This document shows positions 46,166-58,622 of a DNA stretch of 64,000 nt, in pieces. Position numbers and translations under genes: made by a program. Positions within the stretch are counted from its first letter, which is position 1. Every line of letters begins with the position of its first letter. The notes under the pieces were generated by a model, which was given only the letters and a program-made list of their open reading frames with translations, was not told the DNA's origin and did no database searches. The stretch is from Ursus arctos (taxonomy: Eukaryota > Chordata > Mammalia > Carnivora > Ursidae): the NCBI RefSeq assembly GCF_023065955.2, contig NW_026622786.1, positions 47,726,938-47,790,937 on the forward strand, written 5' to 3'.

Positions 46166-47374
46166 AGCCCTGTGCATAACAAGGAACTACGCGGTATTTG
46201 ATGTTATAACCTGTTCTAACATGCTGTGGATCTCTGTTGGTCCAGACATGCTAACTTTCACAATATAGAAAAAGATATTTTGATTATTTCTTGTTACTTC
46301 TTTCATATCAGCTTATAACTATTAATTTATACTTCATCACCATTGACCAGATTTGAAGAATTAACCGATGGCTCATTTATTGAGTAGATATAATGTAACA
46401 AAGTACTAGCCTGTTAGCTAATTCTAGCATTAGTCCTTTGCTTAATTCTTAAAAACGGCTATTCCCATGTCTTCCTATGTTTTCATCATTTGTGTGTGTG
46501 ACGTGCCACGGCTCGGTCATGGGTACAGTATGTGGAAAAGGACAATTTGCTTTCTTTTGGTCCCTGATGACAGCTGTGGAACAACCAAAGGATGTAATCC
46601 TTGGCTATCACTCGGTAATGCTGTACAACATTGAAAAAATTATACTATTTGTTATATTGAAATGTGTGCTGGTTTCGAGGAAGTAAGACTTTTCTGAAAT
46701 TATTGAGGCTGACCCATTTTCACTGCTCCGAATTTCCTATCCTATGGCACGGATCAGTGCGCGGAAGCTTCGTAATTCCCTGAAGGCTTTTTAGTACATA
46801 GGTAGTACCACTTCTTTATACTCAAAACCTCTTGGGGGAAAACTACTAGATGTATCATCTGCTTAGTTCTGCTCTCTTCCCTTCTTCAACTACTGCTCTC
46901 TGCTCCCAATTCTGCATTAGCAGGAATATCTCTTAAACTGATGTCTTCATTTTCTGTTATTCTAATAATAGCCAAAGATACTCCTTGGGTCTTTTGTGCT
47001 TAACAGACTGACAGGTCTTTAAGCCTATAATAAATTTGTCCTAAAACCTTTTCCTGTGAGTCTATGTAATCAGTTTTCAAGGCACTGCCCTAATTTTTGT
47101 AAATGCAAAAAAAAAAAAAAATAAATAAAAAATCAAAACCCAAAACCCAAAACCAAAAACAAAAACAAATCCCCACATTACCAATGTAACATGAAAACTA
47201 AGTATGATTTTGGACTTATAATGCTTTGGTTGGGTTTTCATTTGGCAGGAGGATGCATAATAGTATTAAAAGCAGATTTAGCTTTCTAATTATTTTATAG
47301 AGATTAGTATTTAAATAAATTCATATTTCCCATTAGTTATCAACTAAAGTTACTGTGACCTGGGAATTTAATTC
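46166..47374. other. unique DNA with A-rich simple tract
   Basis: Nothing was recognised apart from an A-rich, CAAAACC-type simple tract at about 47107-47170. Confidence 0.45.
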
Positions 47375-47645
47375 AAATCAACAAATTTTATTGAGCTTTT
47401 GCTAAATGCAAAGTAGTGCCATAGACACTCATGAGGAATTGACTGAAACTTTGTTTTCTAGATGCTTTTAGTGTAGTAAGAATGATATACTAAGTTGACC
47501 CACAAGTTGACTAGAGTCAAGTAAGAGCAGAAGAGAAATAGGAATATTAAATTCAAAGGAGACACAGAACATCTAGATAAGATCCTCTAGAAAGATGGCT
47601 TTTGAGGTGGGCTTTGAAAAATGGAAAGGATTTAAAATGAATCAT
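47375..47645 (-). mobile_element. L2 LINE 3' fragment, antisense
   Basis: ATCAACAAATTTTATTGAGC opens the antisense L2 end. AAGATGGCTTTTGAGGTGGG and CTTTGAAAAATGG close it. About 270 bp are kept. Confidence 0.65.
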
Positions 47646-47789
47646 CATTTAAAATCATCTAAAAGGAAGAAATACACCAAACAAATGCACCCAGGTTGAA
47701 ATATGTGAGGCATGTTTGGAGAACAAGCTGCCAATCCGGTTGGACTATACATAGGGTTTGTCTAGGCAAGTAATAAGAACTGAAACCAA

Positions 47790-47990
47790 GGGGCGCTTGG
47801 GTGGCACAGCAGTTAAGTGTCTGCCTTCGGCTCAGGGCGTGATCCTGGTGTTATGGGATCGAGCCCCACATCAGGCTCCTCCGCTATGAGCCTGCTTCTT
47901 CCTCTCCCACTCCCCCTGCTTGTGTTCCCTCTCTCGCTGGCTGTCTCTATCTGTGTTAAATAAATAAATAAAATTAAAAAAAAAAAAAAA
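47790..47990 (+). mobile_element. carnivore tRNA-Lys SINE, very young
   Basis: Young-type body, an uninterrupted A-tail and the perfect 15-bp duplication AAGAACTGAAACCAA (47775-47789 and 47991-48005). Low divergence and a clean tail suggest a recent insertion. Confidence 0.96.
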
Positions 47991-48005
47991 AAGAACTGAA
48001 ACCAA

Positions 48006-48768
48006 AAGCCAAATTGGGCCAAATTATCTTTTCTAATGATCTTAATGTTCTTGTGTGATGTGGTATCATTTTGTTACATAGTGACCCAGGTTTATACATA
48101 AAAATTTCATCAAATCATAGTAACGAGAACCAGCGTTCGATATAATGTTTATAATTTCATGGATAATTCTCCTTCTTATGTAATTAATTTTATAAAAATA
48201 AACATATTGATCATTAAGAATAGAACTTTTGCACAATTAATGATAAGGAACTCATCAGGAATTAGAAACAAGGTTTTAGGACCTTAAAGTCTTATTAAAC
48301 AAAGCTAAAAGTGACATAGATTCTAGATTAAACTAACCATGAAGCATTGAATCTGCAGATTATCTCCACATCATCATGAGATCCTCCTAGAATGATCATA
48401 AAGAAAGCAAAAAAAAAAAAATGTATAAAATCAAATGATAAAGTGAATAAGAGAAAAGACAACAGCCGGTAAGGAATGCCAACAATGTTTCAGAAGACGA
48501 GAAGCAGCTGTATGTCACTGAATGTGATTTGAGTTTGTTATGATTTCTTAAATGACTGGTAGAGGAAAGAAGTAAAGGAGGGGGAATAAGAAATCAAAAG
48601 AAGCAAACTGATTCATGCCACTAGCATCATAAGGCTTAGGAATTAGAGATGCCAGGTATCTTTAGAGGGGGGAGAGTAAGGATTAAAGCAAGTAGGAGGA
48701 CCCCAGACCTCTTCCCTTAGGCCCACAGCCCGATGAGTGTCTCTCCCCAGCAGAATAAGTTACTGAGA
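48006..48768. other. unique AT-rich DNA
   Basis: No feature was recognised. An A13 run lies near 48410. Confidence 0.4.
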
Positions 48769-48807
48769 TTCTATCCACCTATCCATCTATCCATCCATCT
48801 ATTTATC
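48769..48807 (+). repeat. TCTA/ATCC simple repeat, left part
   Basis: Interrupted TCTATCCA units directly before the MLT1 LTR. The same kind of repeat resumes after the LTR at 49196-49219. Confidence 0.9.
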
Positions 48808-49194
48808 TGTTATGGGCTGAATTGTATCCTCTCAAAATTCATGTTTTGAAGTTCTAACCCCTAGTACCCCAGAATGTGACTATATTTGAAGGCCTTTAAA
48901 AAGGTAATGAAGGAAAACTAGATTGTATGGGTAGGCCAGTCTGACTAATCCAGTATGACTTGCGTCCTTATAAGAAAAGGAAATTAAGACATAGACACAC
49001 ACAGAGAAAAAGACCATGTGAGGATATAGCAAGACAGAGGCCATCTGCAAGCCAAGAAGAGAAGCCTCAGAAGAAATTAAGCCTGCCAACACTTTGACTT
49101 AGGACTTCTGGCCTCCAGAACTATGAGAAAATAAATTTCTGCTGTTAAGCCACTCAGTCTGTGCTGCTTGGTATGGCAGGTCTAGAAAAATAAT
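48808..49194 (+). mobile_element. MLT1-type solo LTR
   Basis: It starts TGTTATGGGCTGAATTGTAT and runs through GTCCTTATAAGAAAAGGAAA and GACCATGTGAGGATATAGCA to GAGAAAATAAATTTCTGCTG and GCCACTCAGTCTGTGCTGC. This is a complete MLT1A-like LTR. No internal sequence follows. Confidence 0.88.
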
Positions 49195-49195
49195 A

Positions 49196-49219
49196 CTCTA
49201 TCTACTTATCTATCTATCT
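49196..49219 (+). repeat. TCTA simple repeat, right part
   Basis: CTCTATCTACTTATCTATCT continues the tract that precedes the LTR. Confidence 0.9.
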
Positions 49220-50279
49220 GGTTTATGATAATTCCTAACAAGGAATATAAAACAGGGTAATTGAGAATAACTGCTTTGCCATAGAAGTGGGTATGAGAGA
49301 GGATCTTTTTATTTAGCGCGATCAGGAATAACCTCTCCTAGGAAATGACTTTAAGGTTAAGATCTGAAAGGTGAGCAGAAGCCAGTCATGCAACTATTTG
49401 AAGGAGCATTTTTAGGCAAAAGGAAGTTAAAACACAAAGACCCTCAGGTATAAAGGAGCAGGGCTGGTTGGGGAATAATCAGCTTGGCTAGCGTACCGTA
49501 AGCAAGAAGGGTGGTAGAATGAGGTAGTTTTGGGGATGTAAGCAAGGATTACAATATAATCTTATCCTTATGATAAATTTTTCACTTCTGCCTAAGTATA
49601 GTGATCTATACCTTGGTCTGTAAACTATGAAAAATAAGACATTTTATTTACTTTTCTAAGTCTGCTTAATTCATCTCCCAGTCCTCATCCTACCACACTG
49701 GCTGGAATTTCACCTCATTTGTTATTTCTTCTACTCTCACACCCACTCAAAGTGTTATGTAAAGGTTCTAGGGTCTTGGGCAACACCAGTGCCTCAGGAA
49801 GTCTCCTTCAGTAAGTGGTCATTAGTCAGCAGGAATTAATGCTGAAATACATTTTATCTCAGTCTTCGAGGTCTCTTGGGATTTGAAGGCTCAGCCGCTT
49901 TCTTGCTGAGCTTAGTGTGTGAAACTTTAATGAAGCTGGAGGATCTTGTGCCTTAGCTCTAGGCTCCAGCAGTGGCCACAATTCCATCCTTTCTGAGGTT
50001 ATGTCCCTTCTGATGTCACTGTTTTGAGCACTGAGCAAGACCCTGCTTCCAATAGGACCCACAAAAGCCATCCTCTCACCATACTGAGATAGGAAAAAAT
50101 CTCGTCCTTGCCCTCATCCTCTCCCTTCCAAACTCTCTTAAGAGCATCCCTTTTTCTCTCCTTCCTTACATAATCTTTTCAAGGAGTATAAGCTTTCACA
50201 AAGGAGAGAAGGAGCTAGTACCTTCCAGCAAATTCTAATCTGCATCCTGCAAAAGACCCTGAGGATATGAAATATAAAG
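49220..50279. other. unique DNA
   Basis: No repeat family was recognised. A 70-codon minus frame at 49859-50071 has no known relatives. Confidence 0.4.
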
Positions 50280-50294
50280 AGCCTGGCTATCCAG

Positions 50295-50401
50295 CAATAT
50301 TTATAGTAGGCAAGACATGGAAGCAACCAAGTGTCCATTGATGAATGAGAATAAAAAAGTCATGGTGTGTATATATATACATATATATGTGTGTGTGTAT
50401 A

Positions 50402-50443
<42 letters not shown>

Positions 50444-51064
50444 CATATATATATGTATATATATATATAATGGAATATTATTCAGCCATAAAAAATGAGA
50501 GAGATGTGCCTTTTGTGATAACATAGATGGACCTTGTTGGCCTTGCATTAAGTGAAATAAGCCAGAGAAAGACAAATACTGTATGATCTCACTTATATGT
50601 GGAATCTAAAAAACAAAACAGAAAAACCCCCAAACTCATAGAGAAAGAGATCAGAATGTGGTTACCAGAGGTGGGGGGAGGGTGGGGAAATTGGAAGAAG
50701 GTGGTCAAAAGGTACAAGCTTCCAGTTATAGGATAAATAAGTACTAGAGAAGCAATGTGTAGCATGACAGCTACAGTTACTGCTGGGGTATGATACACGG
50801 AGAAGGTGTTCGGAGAATGAATCCTAAGAGTTCTCATCACAAGGAGAAAATAACTTGTTTCTTTTTTTCCCCCATTTCTTTTTATTGTATCTATATGAGA
50901 TGATGGATGTTAACCAAACTTATTGTGGTAAGCAGGTCACACTATACGTAAGTCAAACCTTTGTGCTATATGCCTGAAATTCAGGCAGTGATGTATGTCA
51001 ATGATACCTCAATAAAGCTGGAAAAAAAATAAAACAGAGTGGAAAATAACTACATTAAAAAAAA
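50295..51064 (+). mobile_element. L1 3' end with its own target duplication
   Basis: A 5'-truncated L1: TCCATTGATGAATGAGAATA, ATGGAATATTATTCAGCCAT, GATCTCACTTATATGTGGAA and an A-rich tail. It is flanked by AGCCTGGCTATCCAG (50280-50294) and AGTCTGGCTATCAG (51065-51078), an aged target duplication. Confidence 0.85.
50368..50469 (+). repeat. compound (TA)n/(TG)n microsatellite in L1
   Basis: Alternating TA and TG runs between the L1 GTCATGGTG and ATGGAATATT motifs, where L1 normally has a short GTATAT stretch. Confidence 0.95.
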
Positions 51065-51078
51065 AGTCTGGCTATCAG

Positions 51079-53477
51079 TTTGAAATGAGGAAAAAGAAGC
51101 TAGAGAACAACCCCAAATCACAAATTAATATGTCAATTATTTGGTCTCACTAGCTCGAGTGAATTTTTGCTCCTTGTAAACAATAACACCACTTAACTAA
51201 TGAAAACATCAGGCGTTCTCCTAAAAACTTACAGTGTTTATAAAATTCACTACCTTGGCTTAGAATCTATAATCCCCCTTTTCTCACCACTCCCTGTCCT
51301 CCGACATGTGCCGGTTTTCTGGGTAATAGATCCTTTGGCCTGTCTAGAAGTTTTAGTATAGTACTCGGCTGATTTAGTCACCTATCTCTTCTCTTGGGGA
51401 CTGGTGGCTATTGGCGCTGACTCAATCAGACCCTCCTGACTTTTCTTTCCAAAGAATTTAGACTTTGGCTAAGTATCTTTCCAAAAAACAGGAACACATG
51501 AGCCATACAAAATCAAGAACTTCAAACCACTGAAGAGTTAATAGGATAAAACATCGCAAGAGAAGAGCTATTCTAATTTGGAAAAGTCTCCCCAATGAAA
51601 TATGTTGTACTCTTCTCTCGGTGATCTTAAATCGGTCTTCGTGCAGAGTTTACAGAAGACATACTCTCCAGACAGTCCTTGAAGTGGGGAAAGCTTTTAT
51701 TTTAAGGCTAAAAAAGATGGATTTTCTAAATTGTCATAGGTTGTGGTTTAGAGCTGCATTCTGCATGGTCCCTCCGCAGCTTGTGCTTCTCATTATGTTG
51801 CTGACAGCTTCCCAATTGGATTAAAATCCACACTCAGAGTTCTCTTATCTTTAACCTTCATCCCCATGACTCCCTGCTCCACAGAAGCTTCTCCTAACGC
51901 CTCGTTCTAAGTCTGGGGGCTTCTTAGACGGGTACGTGCACAATAGAAGAAAAAGGCGATTGTAGTCTTTTTCTGATCTTTAACATCTAATTTCTACATG
52001 CATATTAAACACAGAAAAATGAAAAAGTAATATGTTTTATAATACAAATGTAATCTGGTCCTTCATTCAGCTTTTAGAAAGTGGTAAACCTTTGATGATT
52101 CTATGTGGGGCAACTTACTTTAAAAAGAAGAAGAAAAAGCAGGCTTTGCTATACAGTAACGCCTCGTTCAAATACTGTAAAACAAGGCCAGAGCAGTCCA
52201 GAGTAGATTAATTACTCATGTAATGGAGGCCTACTTCTCAATAAGTCAAATCTTTAACCCTTTTTTTTTTTTTTTGGTTTGTTTGTTTGTTTTGGTTCAA
52301 AATCTTTTGGAAGGTATATGGCCCCTTTAATCAGAAGATGCTGAAAATAATTCAATATTCTTTTATTCAGGATAATCATTCACAACATCCAGACGATGAA
52401 GGGAATACAGTCTTGCTCATTTTGGCTCTCCATCTTCCTTCCTTGCTGTTTCTCCGTCAAATCCAGACTTACCTGTAAGGACAGGTGTATTTTTGCGTTG
52501 TCTCCATTCTCCTCATCCCGCTACAGTGCTCAAAGTTTTGATGCCTTGCTGAGAGTAGGGAGATCGGATACACAAGTCTATTAGGAACTCTCTAATAAAT
52601 GTAGCCAGGGGTCAAGAATAAAGTTTCTTGATTTTTCAGCAGCTATTTAAGAAGGTGAGAGATCTTAAGAAAATCCTCATTTCCTGCATTTATCTAAGAA
52701 TAAATTGTTTTCTCTCAGAAAAAAAAAAAATAGAGGGAAAGAAAGGGATTCCAAGGAGTTCAGTTGTGTAGGAAGAGAGAAGCATTAGAGAGAATACAGG
52801 CCCTAGGCAGAGGCTGATGTTTCTTCCCTAATCTCTCCCAGGCTCTAGCGAACTTTAAAAGATCAGGGCAAGGAAGAGAGAGAGGGGAAAGAGAACTACA
52901 AGACTCCTGGACCCAAGGGAAAGGGAAGACATGGATCCATTGACTCCCCAACCAAGTACTTACCGTGTATCAGGCAACATGCCAAGGGTAGCAGTCATTG
53001 GACTATTACCACCTGAGCCATTCTTTGCTTTCCTCCCATTCTCTATATCTCAGGGGAGTTGCGCCCAGCAGGCTGCTGTATTCTCAGGCTGGCTCCCATG
53101 TCTGGTGGCTTCTGGATGAGTTCAGCTAATGGAAGACAAGGGATGGAGATTGGAGGGTGAGGCATTTCTCCTTCTTTCTCTCTGTTTCTGAGAGCATCAC
53201 TGTCAAGTGTGTCCTCCTCGGACACATACTGGCTGCAGTCCAGCTTGCCAAAACCAGCATAATCCCTGTGTTCCCTGTTCTCTCCTTCTATCCTTTTGGC
53301 GTAGCAGTAGAACTTGCTTCCTGCTGCTACTAACCACTAAGTTGCTTAATCGTTCCCCGTTTGTCTATCACATTACATTTGTAACACATTTTCTGTATTC
53401 CATTTCCTATATAATACACTCATGGTGTTTACACACCACACAGCAGTTTTGTTTTTCCAGTTAAACCTTAATGGTAC
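51079..53477. other. unique DNA
   Basis: No SINE or LINE was recognised in 2.4 kb. A T15 run lies at 52261-52275. The GC-richer stretch 52950-53350 may be a diverged LTR-type repeat but shows no decisive motif. No exon. Confidence 0.4.
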
Positions 53478-53645
53478 AAAAGACATTTTACATCTTATTT
53501 AATCCTTACAAGTTCCCCGCAAGGTTGTAATCATTACTTCTATTTTACAGATGAGAAAAAGAAAAAGTCAGCAAATTTAAGGTCTTTGCTCAAAGTCACA
53601 GCACTAGTAAGTGGTAGAGCGATGATTCAAATCTGGTTCCAAAGT
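53478..53645 (-). mobile_element. MIR SINE, antisense
   Basis: TATTTTACAGATGAGAAAAA, AAAGTCACAGCACTAGTAAG and TGGTAGAGCGATGATTCAAA are the antisense MIR core and tRNA part. Confidence 0.8.
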
Positions 53646-54624
53646 CACCCTTAATTGCTTGGCTTTCCAAGGGAAATGGCAACAACAGGGGCAGGGGGGA
53701 GGACTTTCTCAAAGCAGCCATTTAACCTGCAGCAGAGCTGTCTGAGACCAGAGCGGTGTCACTATCGGGAGCTCCACCCATGTTAAGGGCAGTCGAGAAA
53801 GGCAGGTGTCCTCGCTCCAGAGCAAAGTGACCAAAGAGGGGATGCTGTCTCCACCCTCGACCACAGAATGATCCTGTTCCATTCAAGACAGCAGAATCAG
53901 AACTGGTGGACAAGAGTCATATATGTGTGAGCTTGATTCTTCTGACAACCTGCTTTCCACTTTTGCCATTTAAAAAAAAATGTTTTCTACCTTTGTCATG
54001 CCATTTCTGGCTTGTAGACATATTTCTGAATGGATGTTACATTATTGTCATGGTAATCATTAATCCTAGGTATCCACTCTTTCGACTGATTTATGCTACC
54101 TGTAAAATGTTACATCAAAGATAGTCCCGTTTAGTTACTGAACTCTGAATGCTGATTTTTAACAAAATGACAGATTAGGACAGAAAAAGGGAGTTGAAAG
54201 ATCCTTTACAGGATATCCTGGTAACATCCCCTTTTACCCCTGGAGATAGTCTAAGAACTCATTATATTCCAGTACAGCACGTGTAAGAGAAGGTTTGGTC
54301 ATTACAAAGCCGCTGCTCGTAACAATTCAGACTGGTGGGTTTTCATTCTGTTATTCATAATGGCCTTTCTAAATGCCAGTAAACTTTCTGTCTAATAAAT
54401 GTGCCAGGTAGATGGTTACCATAATCTTAATTATAAGGATATATGTATATGTATACCCAACACTGAAATTCTTCATGAGTACACAGACCAGAAGGCACAC
54501 TCGTTCTTTAAAAACAAATAAAACACAAGCACATATCCTTGGTCCAGTTTTCTACCCAATGCAGCAGGAAAGAACAAGTGAAAAATACAAGAAACACCGT
54601 TTTACACATTTCAAATTCCTCTGG

Positions 54625-54670
<46 letters not shown>

Positions 54671-55454
54671 TGTTTCCCCACACTCTCCTCATTTCTCTGG
54701 GAAAAAAAGAAAAGCCTCTGTTGCTCTGTCAGTCCCTTCTTTCATGTGCTGCAGAACACCTGGTGGTCAATTGTTAGGTGGAGGATAATTAGCCCCTCAA
54801 TTATCACCAGTTTATTTTCACCTGTTCCACTAGCATTTCCCTAGAACTTGAAGCTTGTCTAATTAGTCTTTTCTGACCCATTCCCCACCAACAGACTCAA
54901 GAAATAGCCCTTTTACTAAGTAATTAACCCATGGTAGGCCAATCCTTCAGCTTTTGTTTCAACTCCTGTTGGAATCATTAGAATCAAATGAACAAAGACA
55001 CATCATGGGACAGGGTAATAAGAAACTTAAAAGTTCTGTCTTGCTTCTCCCTTCGCCAGCTTCCAAATCCAAATTAAAGAAATCTTAAGCACAGTGACAT
55101 TTAGTCAGACACATATGTGCTTGCTGTTGAATGTCTTGAAAGAGCAAAATAGCACTGCCAGAATTATCAAGTTCAGTTCTCTGAAATGCCATAGGAAATA
55201 TGGTGTTTATTTTATACCTAAAAGGTGAAAGAGATCAAAAAGAATCCAAATTTTAAAATGCAGGCCAAAATCTCAACTTGCAAAACCTCTTCAGGATGCC
55301 ATAATTGAGCCTAACAATTTCCTCTCTGCATTATTTGGATCATCTATGAATCTTTTTCCCAAACTATTTATACACACGCACAGGAATTATTTTGTTTTAT
55401 CACACCAGTTGATAGCAAAGTCCCCCAAAGATTTCTATAAACTTAAGGGACATC
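53646..55454. other. unique DNA
   Basis: Mixed unique sequence, apart from the TG tract at 54629. No repeat family or exon was recognised. Confidence 0.4.
54629..54673 (+). repeat. (TG)n microsatellite
   Basis: (TG)17, then one TA interruption and further TG units. Confidence 0.97.
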
Positions 55455-55800
55455 TCATGTTTACTTATTCATTCAACAAGTATTATTTAGTGCCTACTTT
55501 ACAGCAGTAAGTCCCAGGGACACAAAAATAATGGAAGGTCTTCACATTCTTTTTTTTTTTTTAGAAGATTTTATTTTATTTATTCGACAGAGACAGCCAG
55601 CGAGAGAGGGAACACAAGCAGGGGGAGTGGGAGAGGAAGAAGCAGGCTCCTAGCGGAGGAGCCTGATGTGGGGCTCGATGCCGGAATGCCGGGATCACGC
55701 CCTGAGCCGAAGGCAGACGCTTAACTACTGCGCCACCCAGGCGCCCCGTCTTTACATTCTTGAAGTTGAAAGTCTAATGTATCTCTAAATATCAACTACT
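55455..55800 (-). mobile_element. L2 LINE 3' fragment, antisense, split by SINE
   Basis: TTATTCATTCAACAAGTATT starts the antisense L2 end. TTACATTCTTGAAGTTGAAA resumes it after the SINE. Confidence 0.6.
55552..55747 (-). mobile_element. carnivore tRNA-Lys SINE, young type, nested in L2
   Basis: An antisense copy with a T-run, TTATTCGACAGAGACAGCCA and a head ending GCCACCCAGGCGCCCC. The duplication GTCTTCACATTCTT/GTCTTTACATTCTT (one mismatch) lies at 55538-55551 and 55748-55761. Confidence 0.96.
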
Positions 55801-55849
55801 TCTTTTTTGAAAAAACAAGTGTATAAAGCCACACATACACATGCTTAAA

Positions 55850-56292
55850 AATGGAGAGACAACATTCCTATTCATTCTGCCATTTTCCATTTTCTTCCCA
55901 ATAGTATCCCAAGGTTCTTCTCTTCTGCCGCACAGATTGGCTGAGGGCTGGACACGTGATCAAAAGTGAACCAATGAGAGCCAGGCTCAAGACCTTCATT
56001 CCACTGTCGGAGACCTCTTTCTCGCACTGAAAATCATGACAGGAGTTCATGCTGCCCTCTTGTAACCATTTGAGAATCAAGGTAAAGCTAAAATAAAGAA
56101 CAAAGCTATCAAGGAAAACGAACCCTTGGTAACATCATTTAAACCCCGTTTGAGCAATTTCCCAAGGTAGGCCTTATCCTGGTTTTGTTGTTGTTGCTGT
56201 TGTTTTTCTATGAGCCAGTGAGTTCTCTCTACCTAAACTACTGAGGTTTGGACTTAGGTCAATTGTATCCAAAAGTATTCTAATTGATACAG
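55850..56292 (+). mobile_element. possible MaLR-like LTR
   Basis: CACGTGATCAAAAGTGAACC, AATGAGAGCCAGGCTCAAGA, an AATAAA-type signal (56090-56096) and a right end CTAATTGATACAG are in the order seen in MaLR-type LTRs. Subfamily unknown. Confidence 0.4.
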
Positions 56293-56849
56293 ATCTCTCT
56301 AATATCACAAATAGCAGCTTAAAGTTTAAGGTAGTTGTATGTTCTTTGAAGCAATTAAAGAAGGACCTACGTCTTATCTATTTTTGAACTTTCATCATTC
56401 AGGTAAGAAAATATTTTTCTATCCATAAATGTGTTTTATACTTGCTTTTCACCTGTAAACATCCTGGTGTCTTTGCCAAGAAGTTGCATCCTTTATTCTT
56501 ATACCACACCACACGCCCTGTGGTTTTTAACACAGCAGCTATGATTCTGTCAAGTTGAAAAATTTTAGATTTACCTCTATGTCTTCCATTCATTCCACAA
56601 ATACTTACTGAACAGGACCTATGCAATGGTTTTGGTAATCCAAAGATAAACAGGAAGGATTCACGTTTTTCAAGGATCTTCCAGGCTCCATAGCAGAGCA
56701 TGAAGTGATGTACAGGAATGATAGTACCACGTGACAAGTGTTCTGTAGGTTTTAGTCTCTCGGTGCCAAATCCAGCAAGGCACCACTGTTTCCATCACTT
56801 CTCACACCCAACATACCAGCAAGTCCTATTGGCACTGCCCCCCAAATCT
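56293..56849. other. unique DNA
   Basis: A 112-codon minus frame (56399-56737) is open but shows no known domain. Nothing else was recognised. Confidence 0.4.
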
Positions 56850-57845
56850 CTCCCAGATCTGACAATTCCTCGTAGCTTTGTTCTTAAAACCCTAGTCCAA
56901 ACCACCACTACGTCTCACCTGTACTACTGAAATAGGCTCCAAACTAGTTTCCCTGCCTCAACACTTATAACCTCACAATCTCCAGTCTATTCTCCATACA
57001 ACAGCCACAATGATCTTCTCAAAGCGTAAATCAGATCAATCCACTTGCTGCTTAAAACACTCCAGTGTCTTTTCACTGCCTTTAGGAAAAACAAATAACC
57101 TAAACACCTTACCACACCCGACCAGGCCCTACATGACCTGAGTCTTACCTGCCTCTTCAGCATCAGTTCCTTTCACGCTTTCCCTCATCCACCTCATCCC
57201 AGCAACACTAACCCTCATTTCATGCCTCAGAAATGCCAGACCCGTTCCCATCTCGTTCTCATCTCAGGGCCTTTCATCTTGCTGCTCTTCCGCCTGTAAT
57301 GTTTTTCCTTTCTCATCGTTTAGGTCCCACTTCTGGCAAGCCTTCCCTGGGCATCTTGGCTGAAATAATCACCCTTCACCACCTTTATACCACCGTCACT
57401 CCACCAAGTCCCTTTCCCATTGCCATCTTTTATTTTCCTCTTCTCGTCTTAAAAAGATGTATTTATTTATCTGAAAGAGAGAGAGAGCACACAAGCAGAG
57501 GGAGGGTCAGCAGGAGAGGGAGAGAGAGAATCCTTAAGCAGAATCTGTGCTGAGCTGGACCCTGAGATCATGACCTGAGCCAAAATTAAGAGTCCGAAGC
57601 TTAACTGACTGAACCACCCAGACGCCCATCCATCTTTTATTTTCTTCACAGCATTCTTCACTTTTTCAAATCAGATTGGTTATTTATTTGCTTAGACAAT
57701 AATCATTGGCCTTTCTCCACCTTCCACTGAAACTTCCAAGAAGTCAAGGAATATGTTTTATCTATTGCGTTTTCTTCAGTGCCAAGAATGCCTGGCACAT
57801 GCTATGCATTCAGTATCAATTTACTGAGTGAGTACAAGACGACAG
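56850..57845 (+). mobile_element. long L2 LINE 3' region, sense, with nested SINE
   Basis: One of the longest old repeats here. TCTCAGGGCCTTTCATCTTG (57261 on), GCAAGCCTTCCCTGGGCATC (57338 on), GAAGTCAAGGAATATGTTTT (57740 on), TGCCAAGAATGCCTGGCACA (57780 on) and CAGTATCAATTTACTGAGTG are collinear with the L2 3' end. The upstream part may encode the last RT residues but is not open. Confidence 0.8.
57441..57628 (-). mobile_element. carnivore tRNA-Lys SINE nested in L2
   Basis: An antisense copy with a GA-rich body and a head ending GAACCACCCAGACGCCC. The duplication CCATCTTTTATTTTCCTC/CCATCTTTTATTTTCTTC (one mismatch) lies at 57423-57440 and 57630-57647. Confidence 0.94.
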
Positions 57846-58469
57846 ATGAGAGATATCCAGCTTCAACTGGGAAACTAGAGAACAGGGAAGGAAGCTCAGG
57901 ACGATAAAATTTTTGAATAAGTGGGGGAACTACTAAATGAATAAAATGTGGACTATATGAGTTAATGGGAAATTTGAAGGAAGTAAAATAGCTTGAGAAA
58001 TTAGTTCAAATATGTTTTCTGTGATAGTCTACAGACTGACTACCAGACCGCAGAACAGAGCAATGACAAGTAGGAATAAATTAAATTGTAGGACTATGTT
58101 AAGTTGCTATTTCTAGGGTTGTTATGAGGTTTGTGCTTAGCTAACATTGTTACTAGTGACCTGGGGGGAGGGTGTCTATCATGGTAATGGAACTGTAAAT
58201 AATCCTATATATCAGTAATGACCCAATTCTCAAGTAATACCAATGACGTCAAAAATCTAAACCGACTGAACTTTGAGGATTTGACTTGAACTCTTTAAAA
58301 AATACAAATATTTGCATAAAATTCAGTGGAATCTCATCATTCATCACAAAGGATAAAGCTAAAGAGCTAAAGGGACCCCTGGTAGATACTAGGCCAAAAA
58401 TTAGATACCACTTGAGAATTCAAAAGAATTTGTTTTGCTTGTTGTTTAAGTTTTCTGAATAGATGTGAC
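57846..58469. other. unique DNA
   Basis: Nothing was recognised. Confidence 0.4.
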
Positions 58470-58622
58470 ACTTACTGAGTGTCTGTTACGTGCAGGGAAC
58501 TCTATGCATAGTTCGTTTTCTCTTTAGATTAACCTCTAATGCGTCTGTCAACTCCATTTTCCAAGTAAGAAAATTGATGGAAGTGAAATTCAAACTTTGA
58601 TCTAGCTGTTCCCAAAGTTCTT
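58470..58622 (-). mobile_element. MIR SINE, antisense
   Basis: GAGTGTCTGTTACGTGCAGG, CAACTCCATTTTCCAAGTAA and TTCAAACTTTGATCTAGCTG follow the antisense MIR order. Confidence 0.65.
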
